This document shows positions 9,812 to 18,178 of a DNA stretch of 64,000 nucleotides, one piece after another (positions within the stretch are counted from its first letter, which is position 1; the number at the start of each line of letters is the position of its first letter). A program made the translations under genes and the position numbers. Source of the stretch: Beijerinckiaceae bacterium RH AL1 (GTDB taxonomy: Bacteria > Pseudomonadota > Alphaproteobacteria > Rhizobiales > Beijerinckiaceae). Under the pieces are notes generated by a model. It searched no databases and was not told the DNA's origin. It worked only from the letters and a program-made list of their open reading frames with translations. The stretch lies in contig LR590083.2 of the NCBI GenBank assembly GCA_901457705.2, positions 1,860,597 through 1,924,596 on the forward strand. The letters run 5' to 3'.

Positions 9812-10012
9812 GATCGTGATCCGTTTCCGCGCGCGAGCCCTTAGAGCAAATCACGACGAAACGAAATGCGGTTCGGCGCTCGGGCAGGGCAGAGATGCGG
9901 GCCCCGCCCACAAATCGCAACGGCCGGCCGCGTTCGTTGCCCCGCCCGGCGATTTCGGGCACAACGCACGAGCCCGATTGGGCTTTTCCTCTTCGAGCTT
10001 CGGAACAGCTTC

Positions 10013-11317
10013 ATGTCGCAACCCCTGCGCGTTGGGATCGCCGGCCTCGGCACCGTCGGCGCGGCCGTCCTCGGTGTTCTCGCCAATCGCGAGACGTCGC
10101 TGGCCGCGCGCTCGGGGCGCGCGATCGCGATCACCGGCGTCTCGGCGCGTCACCGCGACAAGTCGCGCGGCGTCGACCTCTCGCAGGTCGCCTGGCACGA
10201 CGACCCCGTCGCGCTGGCACGCAGCGGCGACATCGACTGCCTCGTCGAGCTGATCGGCGGCGAGGGCGGCCCGGCGCTCGAGGCGACGCGCGCCGCGCTG
10301 GCGAGCGGCAAGCACGTGGTGACCGCCAACAAGGCGATGCTCGCCCACCACGGCGTCGAGCTGGCCGAGCTGGCCGAGGGCAGGGGCGTCGCTTTGAAGC
10401 TCGAGGCAGCGGTCGCCGGTGGCATCCCAATCGTCAAGGCGATGCGCGAGGGCCTCGCCGGCAACGAGATCGACCGCGTCTACGGCATCCTCAACGGCAC
10501 CTGCAATTACATCCTCTCGCGCATGGAAGCCGAGAAGCTGTCCTTCGCCGACTGTCTCGCCGAGGCGCAGCGGCTGGGCTACGCGGAGGCCGACCCGACC
10601 TTCGACATCGGCGGCTTCGACACCGCGCACAAGCTCGCGATCCTCACCTCGCTCGCCTTCGGCACCAAGGTCGATGCGGCCGCCGTCGGCGTCGAGGGCA
10701 TCGAGTCGATCACGCTCGCCGACCTGCAGGCGGCGGAAGACCTCGGCTATCGCGTCAAGCTGCTCGGCGTCGCCAAGCGCACGGCGTCTGGCATCGAGCA
10801 GCGCGTGCACCCGACCATGGTGCCGAAGTCCTCCGCCATCGCGCAGGTGATGGGCGTGACGAACGCGGTCGTCGTGAACGCCGACGCGGTGCGCGAGATC
10901 ACGCTCTCGGGGCCCGGGGCCGGCGGCCTGGCGACGGCCTCCGCCGTCGTCGCCGACATCGCCGATGTCGCCCGCGGCGACCGCGCGCCGGCCTTCGGCC
11001 TCCCCGTTGCGGCGATGCGCAACCTGGAGCCGGCCTCGATCGAGGCGCACGAGGGCGGCTACTACGTCCGCTTCTCCGTCTACGACCGCCCGGGCGCGGC
11101 CGCCGCCATCGCCATGCGCATGGCGGAGAACGGCATCTCGCTGGAGAGCATCGTGCAGCGCTCGCGCTCGCGCGGCGTCGCCTCGAGCACGCCGGTGCCG
11201 GTGACCTTCATCACCCACGCGACACCGGAGAAGGCGATCCGCGAGGCGATCGCCGCCGTCGTCGAGGACGGGCACATCGCCGAGAAGCCGCAGGTGATCC
11301 GCATCGAGCGGGACTAG
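10013..11317 (+). CDS. hom: Homoserine dehydrogenase
   Basis: A 434-residue monofunctional homoserine dehydrogenase, which reduces aspartate semialdehyde for threonine, methionine and isoleucine synthesis. Seen: the Rossmann motif IAGLGTVGAAV (8-18), ANKAMLAHHG, the catalytic region YGILNGTCNYIL, EADPTFDIGGFDTAHKLAIL, and a C-terminal ACT domain (~residue 345 on, YYVRFSVYDRPGAAAAIA) for feedback by threonine. An upstream in-frame extension lacks homology, so ATG 10013 is chosen. No riboswitch is evident in the leader. Confidence 0.96.
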   Translation: MSQPLRVGIAGLGTVGAAVLGVLANRETSLAARSGRAIAITGVSARHRDKSRGVDLSQVAWHDDPVALARSGDIDCLVELIGGEGGPALEATRAALASGKHVVTANKAMLAHHGVELAELAEGRGVALKLEAAVAGGIPIVKAMREGLAGNEIDRVYGILNGTCNYILSRMEAEKLSFADCLAEAQRLGYAEADPTFDIGGFDTAHKLAILTSLAFGTKVDAAAVGVEGIESITLADLQAAEDLGYRVKLLGVAKRTASGIEQRVHPTMVPKSSAIAQVMGVTNAVVVNADAVREITLSGPGAGGLATASAVVADIADVARGDRAPAFGLPVAAMRNLEPASIEAHEGGYYVRFSVYDRPGAAAAIAMRMAENGISLESIVQRSRSRGVASSTPVPVTFITHATPEKAIREAIAAVVEDGHIAEKPQVIRIERD

Positions 11318-11336
11318 ATCGAAGCCGTCGCTTCCG

Positions 11337-12821
11337 TCAGCGGCTCGGGACGACGAAGACCTGGCCGGGATAGATCAGGTTCGGATCGCGGATCTGGTCG
11401 GAATTGGCGGCGTAGATCTGGGTGTAGCGCATCCCCTCGCCGAGCCGCGTGCGGCTGATGTTCCACAGGTTGTCGCCCGCCGTGACGCGCGCCGTGGCGA
11501 CCGTCTCGATGACCGCATCGGCGCCCGACGCGCCCGGCGCAGCGGCCGTCGGGTGCGCTGCGTCGGCCGCGGACGGTGCGCTGGGGCTGGGCTGCGTTTC
11601 GGCCGTGCGCGGCGCGGTGCCCACAGGCGGAGCGCCGGAGTTGGGCTGAGCATCAGCCGCGCGCGGCTCCGTGGCTGCAGGCGGAGCACCGGCGCCAGTC
11701 TGCGTCTCAGCCGCGCGTGGCGCGGCGGCCGCTGGCGGCGAGGAAGACACTGCAGGCGGCGACGAACGCACCGCGGGCGACGAAGGCATCGCAGCAGGCG
11801 GCGCGGCGCGCGGCGCTGCGGCTTCGGCCATGACGGAGGGTACGTCGAACGGCACCTCGGCGCGCGAGGCGACCTTGCCGCTGGGCGTGGCTGCGTCGGC
11901 GCGCACCGCGTAGTGGCCGCCGGTGAGCCCGTGCTTCACGCGCACGCTCCAGGCGCCGTCGGCGCCGGCGACGACGTCGGCGATGTGCGAATCGTTGAGA
12001 TAGACGTGCACGGATGTGCCCGCCTGCGCGGCGCCGGAGACGTAGAGCCCGCTGCCGTTCTCGAGCTCGGCCGAGCGGATCACCACCTTGCCGCCGGGCG
12101 CCGCCAGCGGGCTGCCGGAGGCCGCGCCGGGCGGCGGCGAGAGCAGCTTCGTCGCCTTGCCGGGCTCCGCCAGCGCGACCACGACCTTGCTCTTGGCCTG
12201 GCTCGGCTGCGGCACCGACACGGCGACGCTCTGCTTCGATTCGCTCGCCGGCTGGCCGTTCGGTGTCTGGCGAAGCGTCAGCGCATGGTCGCCGGGCGCG
12301 AGGCGCTCGGGCAGGATCACGAACTGCCCGTTCGCGTCGCTCGTCGCCTCGCCGACGACCTTGCCGCCGGAGAGCAGGGCGACCTTGGCGTCGGGCGCGC
12401 CCTTGCCCGCGACGACCGCGTCGCCCTTCGGCTCGACGCGCACGATGTCGAAGGTCGGCGTCTTCGCATCTGGCGCCGCCGGCTCGGGCTTCGTCGCCTC
12501 GGGCTTCGTCGCCTCGGGCTTCGTCGGGTCGGGCTTGGGCAGCGCCGCGACAACCGGCCCGGCGTCGCGCTTGGCCTGCTCGGTCGGCTGCACCGGCGCA
12601 GCCGGCGTGGGCGTCGAGGAAGTTACGGAGGTAGAGGGTGTCGAGGGCTGTCCCGGCACCGGGCTGGCCGGCTGGTCCGCCAGAGTCACGGCCTGCGGCG
12701 TGTGCGTGACATGCCAGTAATGCCCGCCGAGAATCCCGAGAAGAATCGCGAGCGGGATCATCACGACGGCTGCGACCCTGGTCCTCGTCACCACCTCTCT
12801 CCCTGCTGTCGCGGCCTCCAC
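11337..12821 (-). CDS. Membrane-anchored LysM protein with low-complexity linkers
   Basis: A 494-residue protein with one N-terminal membrane segment (VAAVVMIPLAILLGILGGHYW, ~15-35), probably leaving the rest in the periplasm. It carries a Pro/Ala linker with tandem PEATK repeats (~100-125), two Ig-like beta-sandwich stretches (~130-345), a second Ala/Pro-rich repetitive linker (~335-430) and a C-terminal LysM domain (DNLWNISRTRLGEGMRYTQIY...IYPGQVFVVPS) that binds peptidoglycan. Known relatives are LysM/BON-like envelope proteins; the exact role is unknown. The start could also be the Met at residue ~22. It converges with hom (20-bp gap). Confidence 0.8.
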   Translation of the reverse strand: MEAATAGREVVTRTRVAAVVMIPLAILLGILGGHYWHVTHTPQAVTLADQPASPVPGQPSTPSTSVTSSTPTPAAPVQPTEQAKRDAGPVVAALPKPDPTKPEATKPEATKPEPAAPDAKTPTFDIVRVEPKGDAVVAGKGAPDAKVALLSGGKVVGEATSDANGQFVILPERLAPGDHALTLRQTPNGQPASESKQSVAVSVPQPSQAKSKVVVALAEPGKATKLLSPPPGAASGSPLAAPGGKVVIRSAELENGSGLYVSGAAQAGTSVHVYLNDSHIADVVAGADGAWSVRVKHGLTGGHYAVRADAATPSGKVASRAEVPFDVPSVMAEAAAPRAAPPAAMPSSPAVRSSPPAVSSSPPAAAAPRAAETQTGAGAPPAATEPRAADAQPNSGAPPVGTAPRTAETQPSPSAPSAADAAHPTAAAPGASGADAVIETVATARVTAGDNLWNISRTRLGEGMRYTQIYAANSDQIRDPNLIYPGQVFVVPSR

Positions 12822-12962
12822 GTGTCGGGCGCGCGACGGTCATATTTCCATATGTCTTAGGGCCTAGATATCGCGCACGATAGGTCCGCGCCTCGGCTAA
12901 TGGTCGGAGGGCGCCGGTTCGCCGCAACAACCTCCGGGCACCACCGAGAGAGGAGACTGTTC

Positions 12963-13580
12963 TTGGGACAAGAGAGCGCGCCGCGCATCGCCAATGTCTG
13001 CGTCTACTGCGGCTCGGCGTCGGGCGCCGATCCCGCCTTCGAGCAGGCGGCGGTGACGCTCGGGCGGGCGCTGGCGGCCGCGGACGTCGGGCTCGTCTAC
13101 GGCGGCGGCGGCCGCGGCCTCATGGGCAAGCTCGCGCATGCCGTCCTCGATGCGGGCGGCCGCGTCACCGGCATCATTCCCGACTTCCTCACCGATCGCG
13201 ACAAGACGCTGCGCGAGGCGCAGGAGCACGTCGTCGTGCCGGACATGCACACGCGCAAGATGATGATGTTCGAGCGCGCCGACGCCTTCGTGGCGCTGCC
13301 CGGCGGGATCGGCACGCTCGAGGAGCTGGTCGAGCAGATGACCTGGGTCCAGCTCGCGCGCCACACCAAGCCGGTGCTCATCGCCGACATTTCGGGCTTC
13401 TGGCGGCCGCTCGTGGCGCTGCTCGCGCACATGCGCGAGCACGGCTTCATCTGGTCGCAGGCGGAGCTGAACTACCTCGTCGCCGACAACGCCGAGGACA
13501 TCCTGCCGATGCTGCAGGCGGCGGTGGCGCGCACGGCGGCTGCAGGGCTGACGCAGGACAAGGTCGACGAGCGGCTGTAG
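12963..13580 (+). CDS. LOG family protein (cytokinin riboside phosphoribohydrolase-like)
   Basis: A 205-residue Rossmann-fold protein of the LOG family (TIGR00730), members of which release the base from nucleoside monophosphates. Seen: VCVYCGSASGADPAFE, YGGGGRGLMGKLA and the signature LPGGIGTLEELVEQMTW. TTG at 12963 is preceded by GAGAGGAGA and places the family start correctly; the longer reading frame upstream has no homology. It is divergent from the LysM gene. Confidence 0.88.
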   Translation: MGQESAPRIANVCVYCGSASGADPAFEQAAVTLGRALAAADVGLVYGGGGRGLMGKLAHAVLDAGGRVTGIIPDFLTDRDKTLREAQEHVVVPDMHTRKMMMFERADAFVALPGGIGTLEELVEQMTWVQLARHTKPVLIADISGFWRPLVALLAHMREHGFIWSQAELNYLVADNAEDILPMLQAAVARTAAAGLTQDKVDERL

Positions 13581-13585
13581 CGGCC

Positions 13586-13807
13586 TCAGAGACCTTCGAG
13601 ATAGAGCCGGCCGAGCAGGGGGCCGAAGTAGATCGGCAGCACGTCCTCGCAGACCGGGTCGAAGAGCTGGTGCAGGTCGTCGCTTAGGCTCGCGACGAGC
13701 GAGGTCTCGATGTCGCGCGAGCCGAGGTCAACGAGGTCGGCGAGCCGGCCGGCCGTCGACGGCACCATCGCCTCGTCCTCCCGGTGAGCCAGGCTCGTTG
13801 CGGACAT
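13586..13807 (-). CDS. Small hypothetical protein behind a CtrA-type box
   Basis: A 73-residue soluble protein (MSATSLAHREDEAMVPS...GPLLGRLYLEGL) of no recognised family. A plausible AAGGGG ribosome site lies ~8 bases before ATG 13807. The codon use looks coding. A perfect TTAA-N7-TTAAC box lies 52 bp upstream of the start, so the gene may be under cell-cycle control. It converges on the LOG-family gene with a 5-bp gap. Confidence 0.6.
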   Translation of the reverse strand: MSATSLAHREDEAMVPSTAGRLADLVDLGSRDIETSLVASLSDDLHQLFDPVCEDVLPIYFGPLLGRLYLEGL

Positions 13808-13858
13808 CGGATCAACCCCTTCGGTTCGAGACCGTCGGGAGAGGCTAGCCGCCCATGG

Positions 13859-13873
13859 TTAACGAAGGCTTAA
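13859..13873 (-). promoter_or_regulatory. Putative CtrA binding site
   Basis: Read on the minus strand the site is TTAA, seven bases, TTAAC, the full consensus of the CtrA cell-cycle regulator of alphaproteobacteria. It sits 52 bp upstream of the ATG of the small gene ending at 13586. TTAA tetramers are rare in this GC-rich DNA, which makes a chance match less likely. Confidence 0.55.
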
Positions 13874-14123
13874 GCAAACCTTCGAGGCAAAGTTGGGCCG
13901 CCCCTCGTTGCTGCTTCGGGGCGGCCCTGCCGGCGATCGAGAAGGTGAGCCGCAGGCCGACACAATAAAACGACAGTTTTGTCGCAATTGCACTTGGCCT
14001 TTGGACTGGTCGTTTCGTCGTGCGGCGCAGCATCTAGACTGGCGCGCGGGCCAGCGCGGACCGGCGTCACTTGCTCGGCCGGGCGCCGAAGGCGTCTGCC
14101 GCGTCCATTGAAATGGTGGGAGT
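13874..14123. other. Non-coding stretch with a long hairpin before tRNA-Cys
   Basis: No gene is supported between the small gene at 13807 and the tRNA at 14124. A 10-bp perfect GC stem, GGGCCGCCCC (13895-13904) with GGGGCGGCCC (13918-13927), encloses a 13-base loop and has no T tract. A smaller imperfect stem CGAAGG/CCTTCG flanks the CtrA-like box. I see no other signal. Confidence 0.4.
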
Positions 14124-14197
14124 TGGAGGCCTCGCCCGGAATCGAACCGGGGTGCAAGGATTTGCAGTCCTCTGCGTAACCACTCCGCCACGAGGCC
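14124..14197 (-). tRNA. tRNA-Cys (GCA)
   Basis: The complement folds as a 74-base cloverleaf with encoded CCA: acceptor GGCCTCG/CGAGGCC, discriminator T, T-loop TTCGATT and anticodon loop CTGCAAA giving anticodon GCA. Confidence 0.95.
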
Positions 14198-14348
14198 TCG
14201 AGTGCCGGTGGCACCGCCGCGGCGTATAGCAAAGGGGATCGGGCCTGAGCAATGGCCGCTTGCCGTAAAAGGTTCACATCGCGGCGCGATCCCGGCCTTT
14301 GCAAGCGCGAACGAGCTTGCTATACGCCGCACCTCGCCTCGGCGGTGG

Positions 14349-14424
14349 TCCCTGATAGCTCAGCTGGTAGAGCAATCGACTGTTAATCGATCGGTCGCAG
14401 GTTCGAGTCCTGCTCAGGGAGCCA
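14349..14424 (+). tRNA. tRNA-Asn (GTT)
   Basis: A 76-base cloverleaf with encoded CCA: acceptor TCCCTGA/TCAGGGA, D arm AGCTCAGCTGGTAGAGC, anticodon loop CTGTTAA (GTT), T-loop TTCGAGT, discriminator G. Confidence 0.96.
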
Positions 14425-14542
14425 AGGTGCCATTCGGGACACGCCGGCCGCCGCCGCTGCCCGTCCACACGTCCCGACACTGGAGAGCGTCATCCCTTAT
14501 CTGTCTGTCCTCGCCGTTGCGGCGCTGGCCGCGACCGCGGGC

Positions 14543-14758
14543 TTGCCCTCCGCCGCGCAGGCTCAGTCCGACCCCTATCACATCACGGCCACCGAGAAGG
14601 CGGCGTGCACCGCCGATGCGGTGCGGCTCTGCTCGGATGCCTACCCGGACGAGCACAAGCTCATGAGCTGCATGGTCGAGAACCGCGCCTCGCTGACGAA
14701 GGTGTGCCTCGTCGTGTTCGAGGCCGGCCTCAAGCGCCGGCACCTCGTCTCGCGCTGA
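14543..14758 (+). CDS. Small exported hypothetical protein, start uncertain
   Basis: From the first standard start (TTG 14543) the product is 71 residues, LPSAAQAQSDPYHITATEKAAC-type mature region with four Cys. The frame continues upstream without stop and reads VIPYLSVLAVAALAATAG, which together with LPSAAQA is a perfect signal peptide. Upstream of it, however, no ATG, GTG or TTG exists in frame back to the tRNA; only CTG 14480 could initiate. So the true start is probably near 14480-14492. The family is unknown; the product is likely periplasmic. Confidence 0.55.
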   Translation: MPSAAQAQSDPYHITATEKAACTADAVRLCSDAYPDEHKLMSCMVENRASLTKVCLVVFEAGLKRRHLVSR

Positions 14759-14763
14759 CGCGC

Positions 14764-14949
14764 TTACTTGCCGTTCAAGATGTCGTCGATGGCATGGGCG
14801 AACCACGCCTTCTGCCGGGGCGTCAGCGGCCGCGCCGCGAAGGGCTGGTGCTGGCGCTCGATCCGATCGCCGGGCGGTGGGTCGCCGATGCGCGTCGCAT
14901 GCGGCTGGCTGAGCGCTGCGAGCACGACCAGAGCCATAAGGTTCACCAC
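14764..14949 (-). CDS. Small secreted or membrane hypothetical protein
   Basis: A 61-residue product starting at GTG 14949, preceded by a GGGGAGG ribosome site. The N-terminus MVNLMALVVLAALSQPHA looks like a signal peptide and the remainder contains LTPRQKAWFAHAIDDILNGK. It is convergent with the small exported gene at 14543-14758, leaving 5 bp. The family is not recognised. Confidence 0.5.
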   Translation of the reverse strand: MVNLMALVVLAALSQPHATRIGDPPPGDRIERQHQPFAARPLTPRQKAWFAHAIDDILNGK

Positions 14950-15135
14950 GGCGGCCTCCCCGGCTATCCGAACCCGATAGTTCGGTTAGCACGAGGTAGG
15001 GGCCCGCACCGCGCGGTTCAATAGCGACATTAGGCGCGAATCGCCGACGGCCGATGCGTCCTTGACCCGCCGGGCGATTTCCCCGACTCCACCGCCTCCA
15101 TCATCTCCGAGCCAAGCCCCGTCGAGCCAAGCCCA

Positions 15136-16383
15136 GTGTCCGCCCCATCCTCCGCGTTCCTGCAGGTCCTGACCGAGCGGGGCTTCATCCATCAGTGCTC
15201 CGACCTCGCCGGGCTCGACGCCAAGGCCGCAAGCGGCGAGCTCGTCGCCTACATCGGGTTCGACTGCACGGCGCCCTCGCTCCACGTCGGCTCTCTTTTG
15301 CCGATCATGCTCCTGCGCTGGCTGCAGAAGACCGGCGGCAAGCCGATCGTGCTCGTCGGCGGCGGCACCACGCGCGTCGGCGACCCCTCCGGCAAGGACG
15401 AGAGCCGCAAGCTCCTGACGCTCGAGACGATCGAATCGAACAAGCAGGCGCTGCAGCGCGTCTTCGCCAGCTTCCTCGCCTTCGGCGACGGCAAGGGCGA
15501 CGCGCTGATGGTCGACAACGCCGACTGGCTGACCAAGCTCGCCTACATCGACTTCCTGCGCGACGTCGGGCGGCATTTCTCGGTCAACCGCATGCTGACG
15601 ATGGATTCGGTGAAGATGCGGCTCGAGCGCGACCAGGAGCTGTCGTTCCTCGAGTTCAACTACATGTGCTGCCAGGCCTACGATTACGTCGAGCTGAACC
15701 GTCGCCTCGGCGTGACGCTGCAGATGGGCGGCTCCGACCAGTGGGGCAACATCGTCACCGGCATGGACCTCGGCCGCCGCATGGGCACGCCGCAGCTCTT
15801 CGCGCTGACCTCGCCGCTCCTGACCACCGCGTCCGGCGCCAAGATGGGCAAGACGGCGCAGGGCGCGGTCTGGCTGTCGGAGGAGATGCTGCCGGTCTTT
15901 GAGTATTGGCAGTATTGGCGCAACTGCGAGGACGGCGACATCGAGCGCTTTCTCAAGCTCTTCACCGAGCTGCCGATGGACGAGATCGCGCGGCTGGCGG
16001 CGCTCGGCGGCGCCGAGATCAACGAGGCGAAGAAGGTGCTGGCGACCGAGGCGACCGCGCTGCTGCACGGCCGCGCGGCGGCCGAGGCCGCCGAGGCGAC
16101 GGCGCGCAAGACCTTCGAGGAAGGCGCCCTCGCCGCCGACCTGCCGAGCGTGACGATTCCGGCGAGCGAGCTCGAGGCGGGGCTCGGCGTCCTCACCGCC
16201 TTCGTCAAGGCGGGGCTCGTCGCCTCGACCGGCGAGGCGCGCCGCCAGGTCAAGGGCGGCGGCCTCAAGGTCAACGATGCGGCTGTCGCCGACGAGCGCG
16301 GCACGCTCGGGCCGGCCGACCTGCGCGACGGCGCGATCAAGCTGTCGCTCGGCCGCAAGCGGCATGTGCTACTGAAGATTTAA
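15136..16383 (+). CDS. tyrS: Tyrosyl-tRNA synthetase
   Basis: A 415-residue class I synthetase that charges tRNA-Tyr. The HIGH-type motif is HVGS (50-53), the substrate pocket shows [15 protein letters not shown], the KMSKS-type loop is KMGKT (from Lys236), and an S4-like RNA-binding domain forms the C-terminus ([16 protein letters not shown]-like block). Start GTG 15136 gives the family N-terminus. The stop is followed within 10 bp by an AT-rich foreign gene. Confidence 0.96.
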   Translation: MSAPSSAFLQVLTERGFIHQCSDLAGLDAKAASGELVAYIGFDCTAPSLHVGSLLPIMLLRWLQKTGGKPIVLVGGGTTRVGDPSGKDESRKLLTLETIESNKQALQRVFASFLAFGDGKGDALMVDNADWLTKLAYIDFLRDVGRHFSVNRMLTMDSVKMRLERDQELSFLEFNYMCCQAYDYVELNRRLGVTLQMGGSDQWGNIVTGMDLGRRMGTPQLFALTSPLLTTASGAKMGKTAQGAVWLSEEMLPVFEYWQYWRNCEDGDIERFLKLFTELPMDEIARLAALGGAEINEAKKVLATEATALLHGRAAAEAAEATARKTFEEGALAADLPSVTIPASELEAGLGVLTAFVKAGLVASTGEARRQVKGGGLKVNDAAVADERGTLGPADLRDGAIKLSLGRKRHVLLKI

Positions 16384-16393
16384 CTGAGGTTTA

Positions 16394-17281
16394 GTGAGAG
16401 AAATCATGAATTGCAAAAATCAAGATTTTTTCGACACTGAAAAGAAAATTGCACGCAAATATGCGTGGTATATAATAAGTTTTGTAATAGTTGCTGTTTT
16501 TTTTATTGGGCTTACCCTTCTTATTTTTCCCAGCGCAGACTTTGCTTTAAAAAAACAATGGGATTATATTATTGTGTGGAGTATTTCGCTTGGCTCCTGC
16601 TTACTCGGACTTGGTTTATCATCCGTCCACAGTTGGTTAGATGATTATTATCCGCGCGCGGAGGCCGAGCAATCAAAATTATACCGTCGTGCGGTGCGAC
16701 TCGATAAAGAAGCAAGCATAGTTTTGCTAATCGTCTTCGTATTCGTCGTGGGTAGTTCGATCGTATTTTTCAAAGCGGCAGATTTTGTCGTCGACGATTT
16801 TCAGTCGATAGCAGGCGCAATCGTGCCTTCTTTGCAGATCGACGAGCAATGCAGAAGCGAGACAAACAGCTCGCGCCAAGATTTCGATATCAAATTAAAA
16901 GAGTGCAAAGATAAGGCAGAGGAGGCCGTTCTGCTTCAGATGGCTAAAGAAGCGAAAGCCGAGGATATAAAATACCTTTTGATTACCTCCATGTTGTCAA
17001 TCCGTCTTGGAGATATCGCCTTTGCAAGTTTTATAACATATATGTTTATTCGGATATATAGATATAAATTACGGCTTTCGGCGTTTTATCTTTCAAGAGC
17101 AGATGCGTTGTCAATCGGTGGCGTATCATCCATGTCCACAATCGCGCCAGAGCTGCTCCCGGTAGTACTTGATCCTAGCTTTGATTTCGGAAAGGACCAA
17201 CCAAGTCTAGCTCAACCAGTCGTCGACATGCTCCAGGCTGTTTTCTCGAAGCGCGGCGGGGCAGAAAAAAAGAGTGAGTAG
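16394..17281 (+). CDS. AT-rich, probably foreign four-pass membrane protein
   Basis: A 295-residue protein of unrecognised family. Base use is unlike all neighbours: 28% GC by hand count at 16441-16500, with many TTA, ATA and AAA codons, against about 70% around it. Four membrane segments are seen: ~24-46 (YIISFVIVAVFFIGLTLLIF), ~57-78, ~106-128 (IVLLIVFVFVVGSSIVFF) and ~195-222. Between the third and fourth lies a charged, possibly coiled or exported loop (~130-190) with two Cys. GTG 16394 has GAGG four bases upstream; ATG 16406 is an alternative start. It looks horizontally acquired at the tyrS 3' end. Confidence 0.75.
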   Translation: MREIMNCKNQDFFDTEKKIARKYAWYIISFVIVAVFFIGLTLLIFPSADFALKKQWDYIIVWSISLGSCLLGLGLSSVHSWLDDYYPRAEAEQSKLYRRAVRLDKEASIVLLIVFVFVVGSSIVFFKAADFVVDDFQSIAGAIVPSLQIDEQCRSETNSSRQDFDIKLKECKDKAEEAVLLQMAKEAKAEDIKYLLITSMLSIRLGDIAFASFITYMFIRIYRYKLRLSAFYLSRADALSIGGVSSMSTIAPELLPVVLDPSFDFGKDQPSLAQPVVDMLQAVFSKRGGAEKKSE

Positions 17282-17294
17282 TTGCCCCCATGAG

Positions 17295-17849
17295 CTAAAG
17301 CCGCTTGAACCAGCTCGAGACCGCGCCGCCGGCGTAGGTGAACGGCCGGCTCACCATCGACATGTCGGGCAGGTGGTTCAGCGGGTTCAGCATGCCGACG
17401 AGGCTGCGATGCGGGCGCTGCTTCTCCGCGGCGGCCGCCGCGGCCTGGCGGCGCACCGGCGTCGAGGTCGCGGCGAGCGCCTTCAGCGCGCAGGGCTGCG
17501 GCTCGACGCAGGGCCGCGGCTTCGGCGTGACCTTCGGCCCCATCGCCGACGGCAGGGCGAGCTGCGCCTTCGGGACCGTGAGGCTCGCGGACGTCATCGG
17601 CTCGGCCGGCGTCGGCGCCGCGGCGGGCGTCACCTCGGCGAGATGGCCGGCCCAGTCCTCCTGCGGGGTCGCGTCCTCGGCGACGAGCGCGACCTGGCTC
17701 GACGCCTGCGCGGCGACCTGGGCGTCGTGCTTGGAGTGGACGGCATACGACATCGCAAAGGTCATCGCCGTCGCGGCGGCTACGAGCCCCAGCGTCTCGC
17801 GGCTAGTGCGGATGACGATCGACTTGGAACCGCCGGCGAAACTGGCCAT
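17295..17849 (-). CDS. Single-pass hypothetical protein, Ala/Pro-rich
   Basis: A 184-residue protein with one membrane segment near the N-terminus (ETLGLVAAATAMTFAMSYAV, ~18-37), an Ala/Pro/Thr-rich middle with a PRPCVEPQPCAL Cys pair (~115-126), and a conserved-looking end, RSLVGMLNPLNHLPDMSMVSRPFTYAGGAVSSWFKRL. No family is recognised. It converges on the AT-rich gene (13-bp gap), and GC content has returned to normal here. Confidence 0.6.
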   Translation of the reverse strand: MASFAGGSKSIVIRTSRETLGLVAAATAMTFAMSYAVHSKHDAQVAAQASSQVALVAEDATPQEDWAGHLAEVTPAAAPTPAEPMTSASLTVPKAQLALPSAMGPKVTPKPRPCVEPQPCALKALAATSTPVRRQAAAAAAEKQRPHRSLVGMLNPLNHLPDMSMVSRPFTYAGGAVSSWFKRL

Positions 17850-18178
17850 GACCCGACCTTCTCAATCGGTCTACGGCGCCACATACGCCTGCGTTTGCGT
17901 CAAGACTCTGGCGATGCGCAAACGACGGGATGAAGTCGGCCCGACGCGGCATCGCGGCCACGGTGGCCCGCTGCGGCGAGTTGGAGGCGTTCCAACATTT
18001 CGCTTCGTTAACACTCCGTGTGTTGCCGCCTCCGGGCGCCGCGATATCAACGTCGCACCGGTCGCATTTCGATGCGTCGCGACGCAGCGCGTCACGATGC
18101 GACCCAGAAAATGCACAATTCGGCCTGCTTAAGGGACGGGGCGGTCCCGAGCCGGGTCATTGGGGGTTGAACGAGATC
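17850..18178. other. Intergenic region without a supported gene
   Basis: This 329-bp stretch separates two divergent genes. Open frames are present but are arginine-rich shadows. GTTAAC at ~18006 is half of a CtrA box only. I see no RNA gene, no repeat and no clear promoter. Confidence 0.5.

Noticed and set aside
9968-9990. A small hairpin with a T run (AGCCC...GGGCTTTT) in the hom leader, possibly an attenuator
   Set aside because: The stem is only five base pairs and no leader peptide rich in Thr, Ile or Met codons is present.
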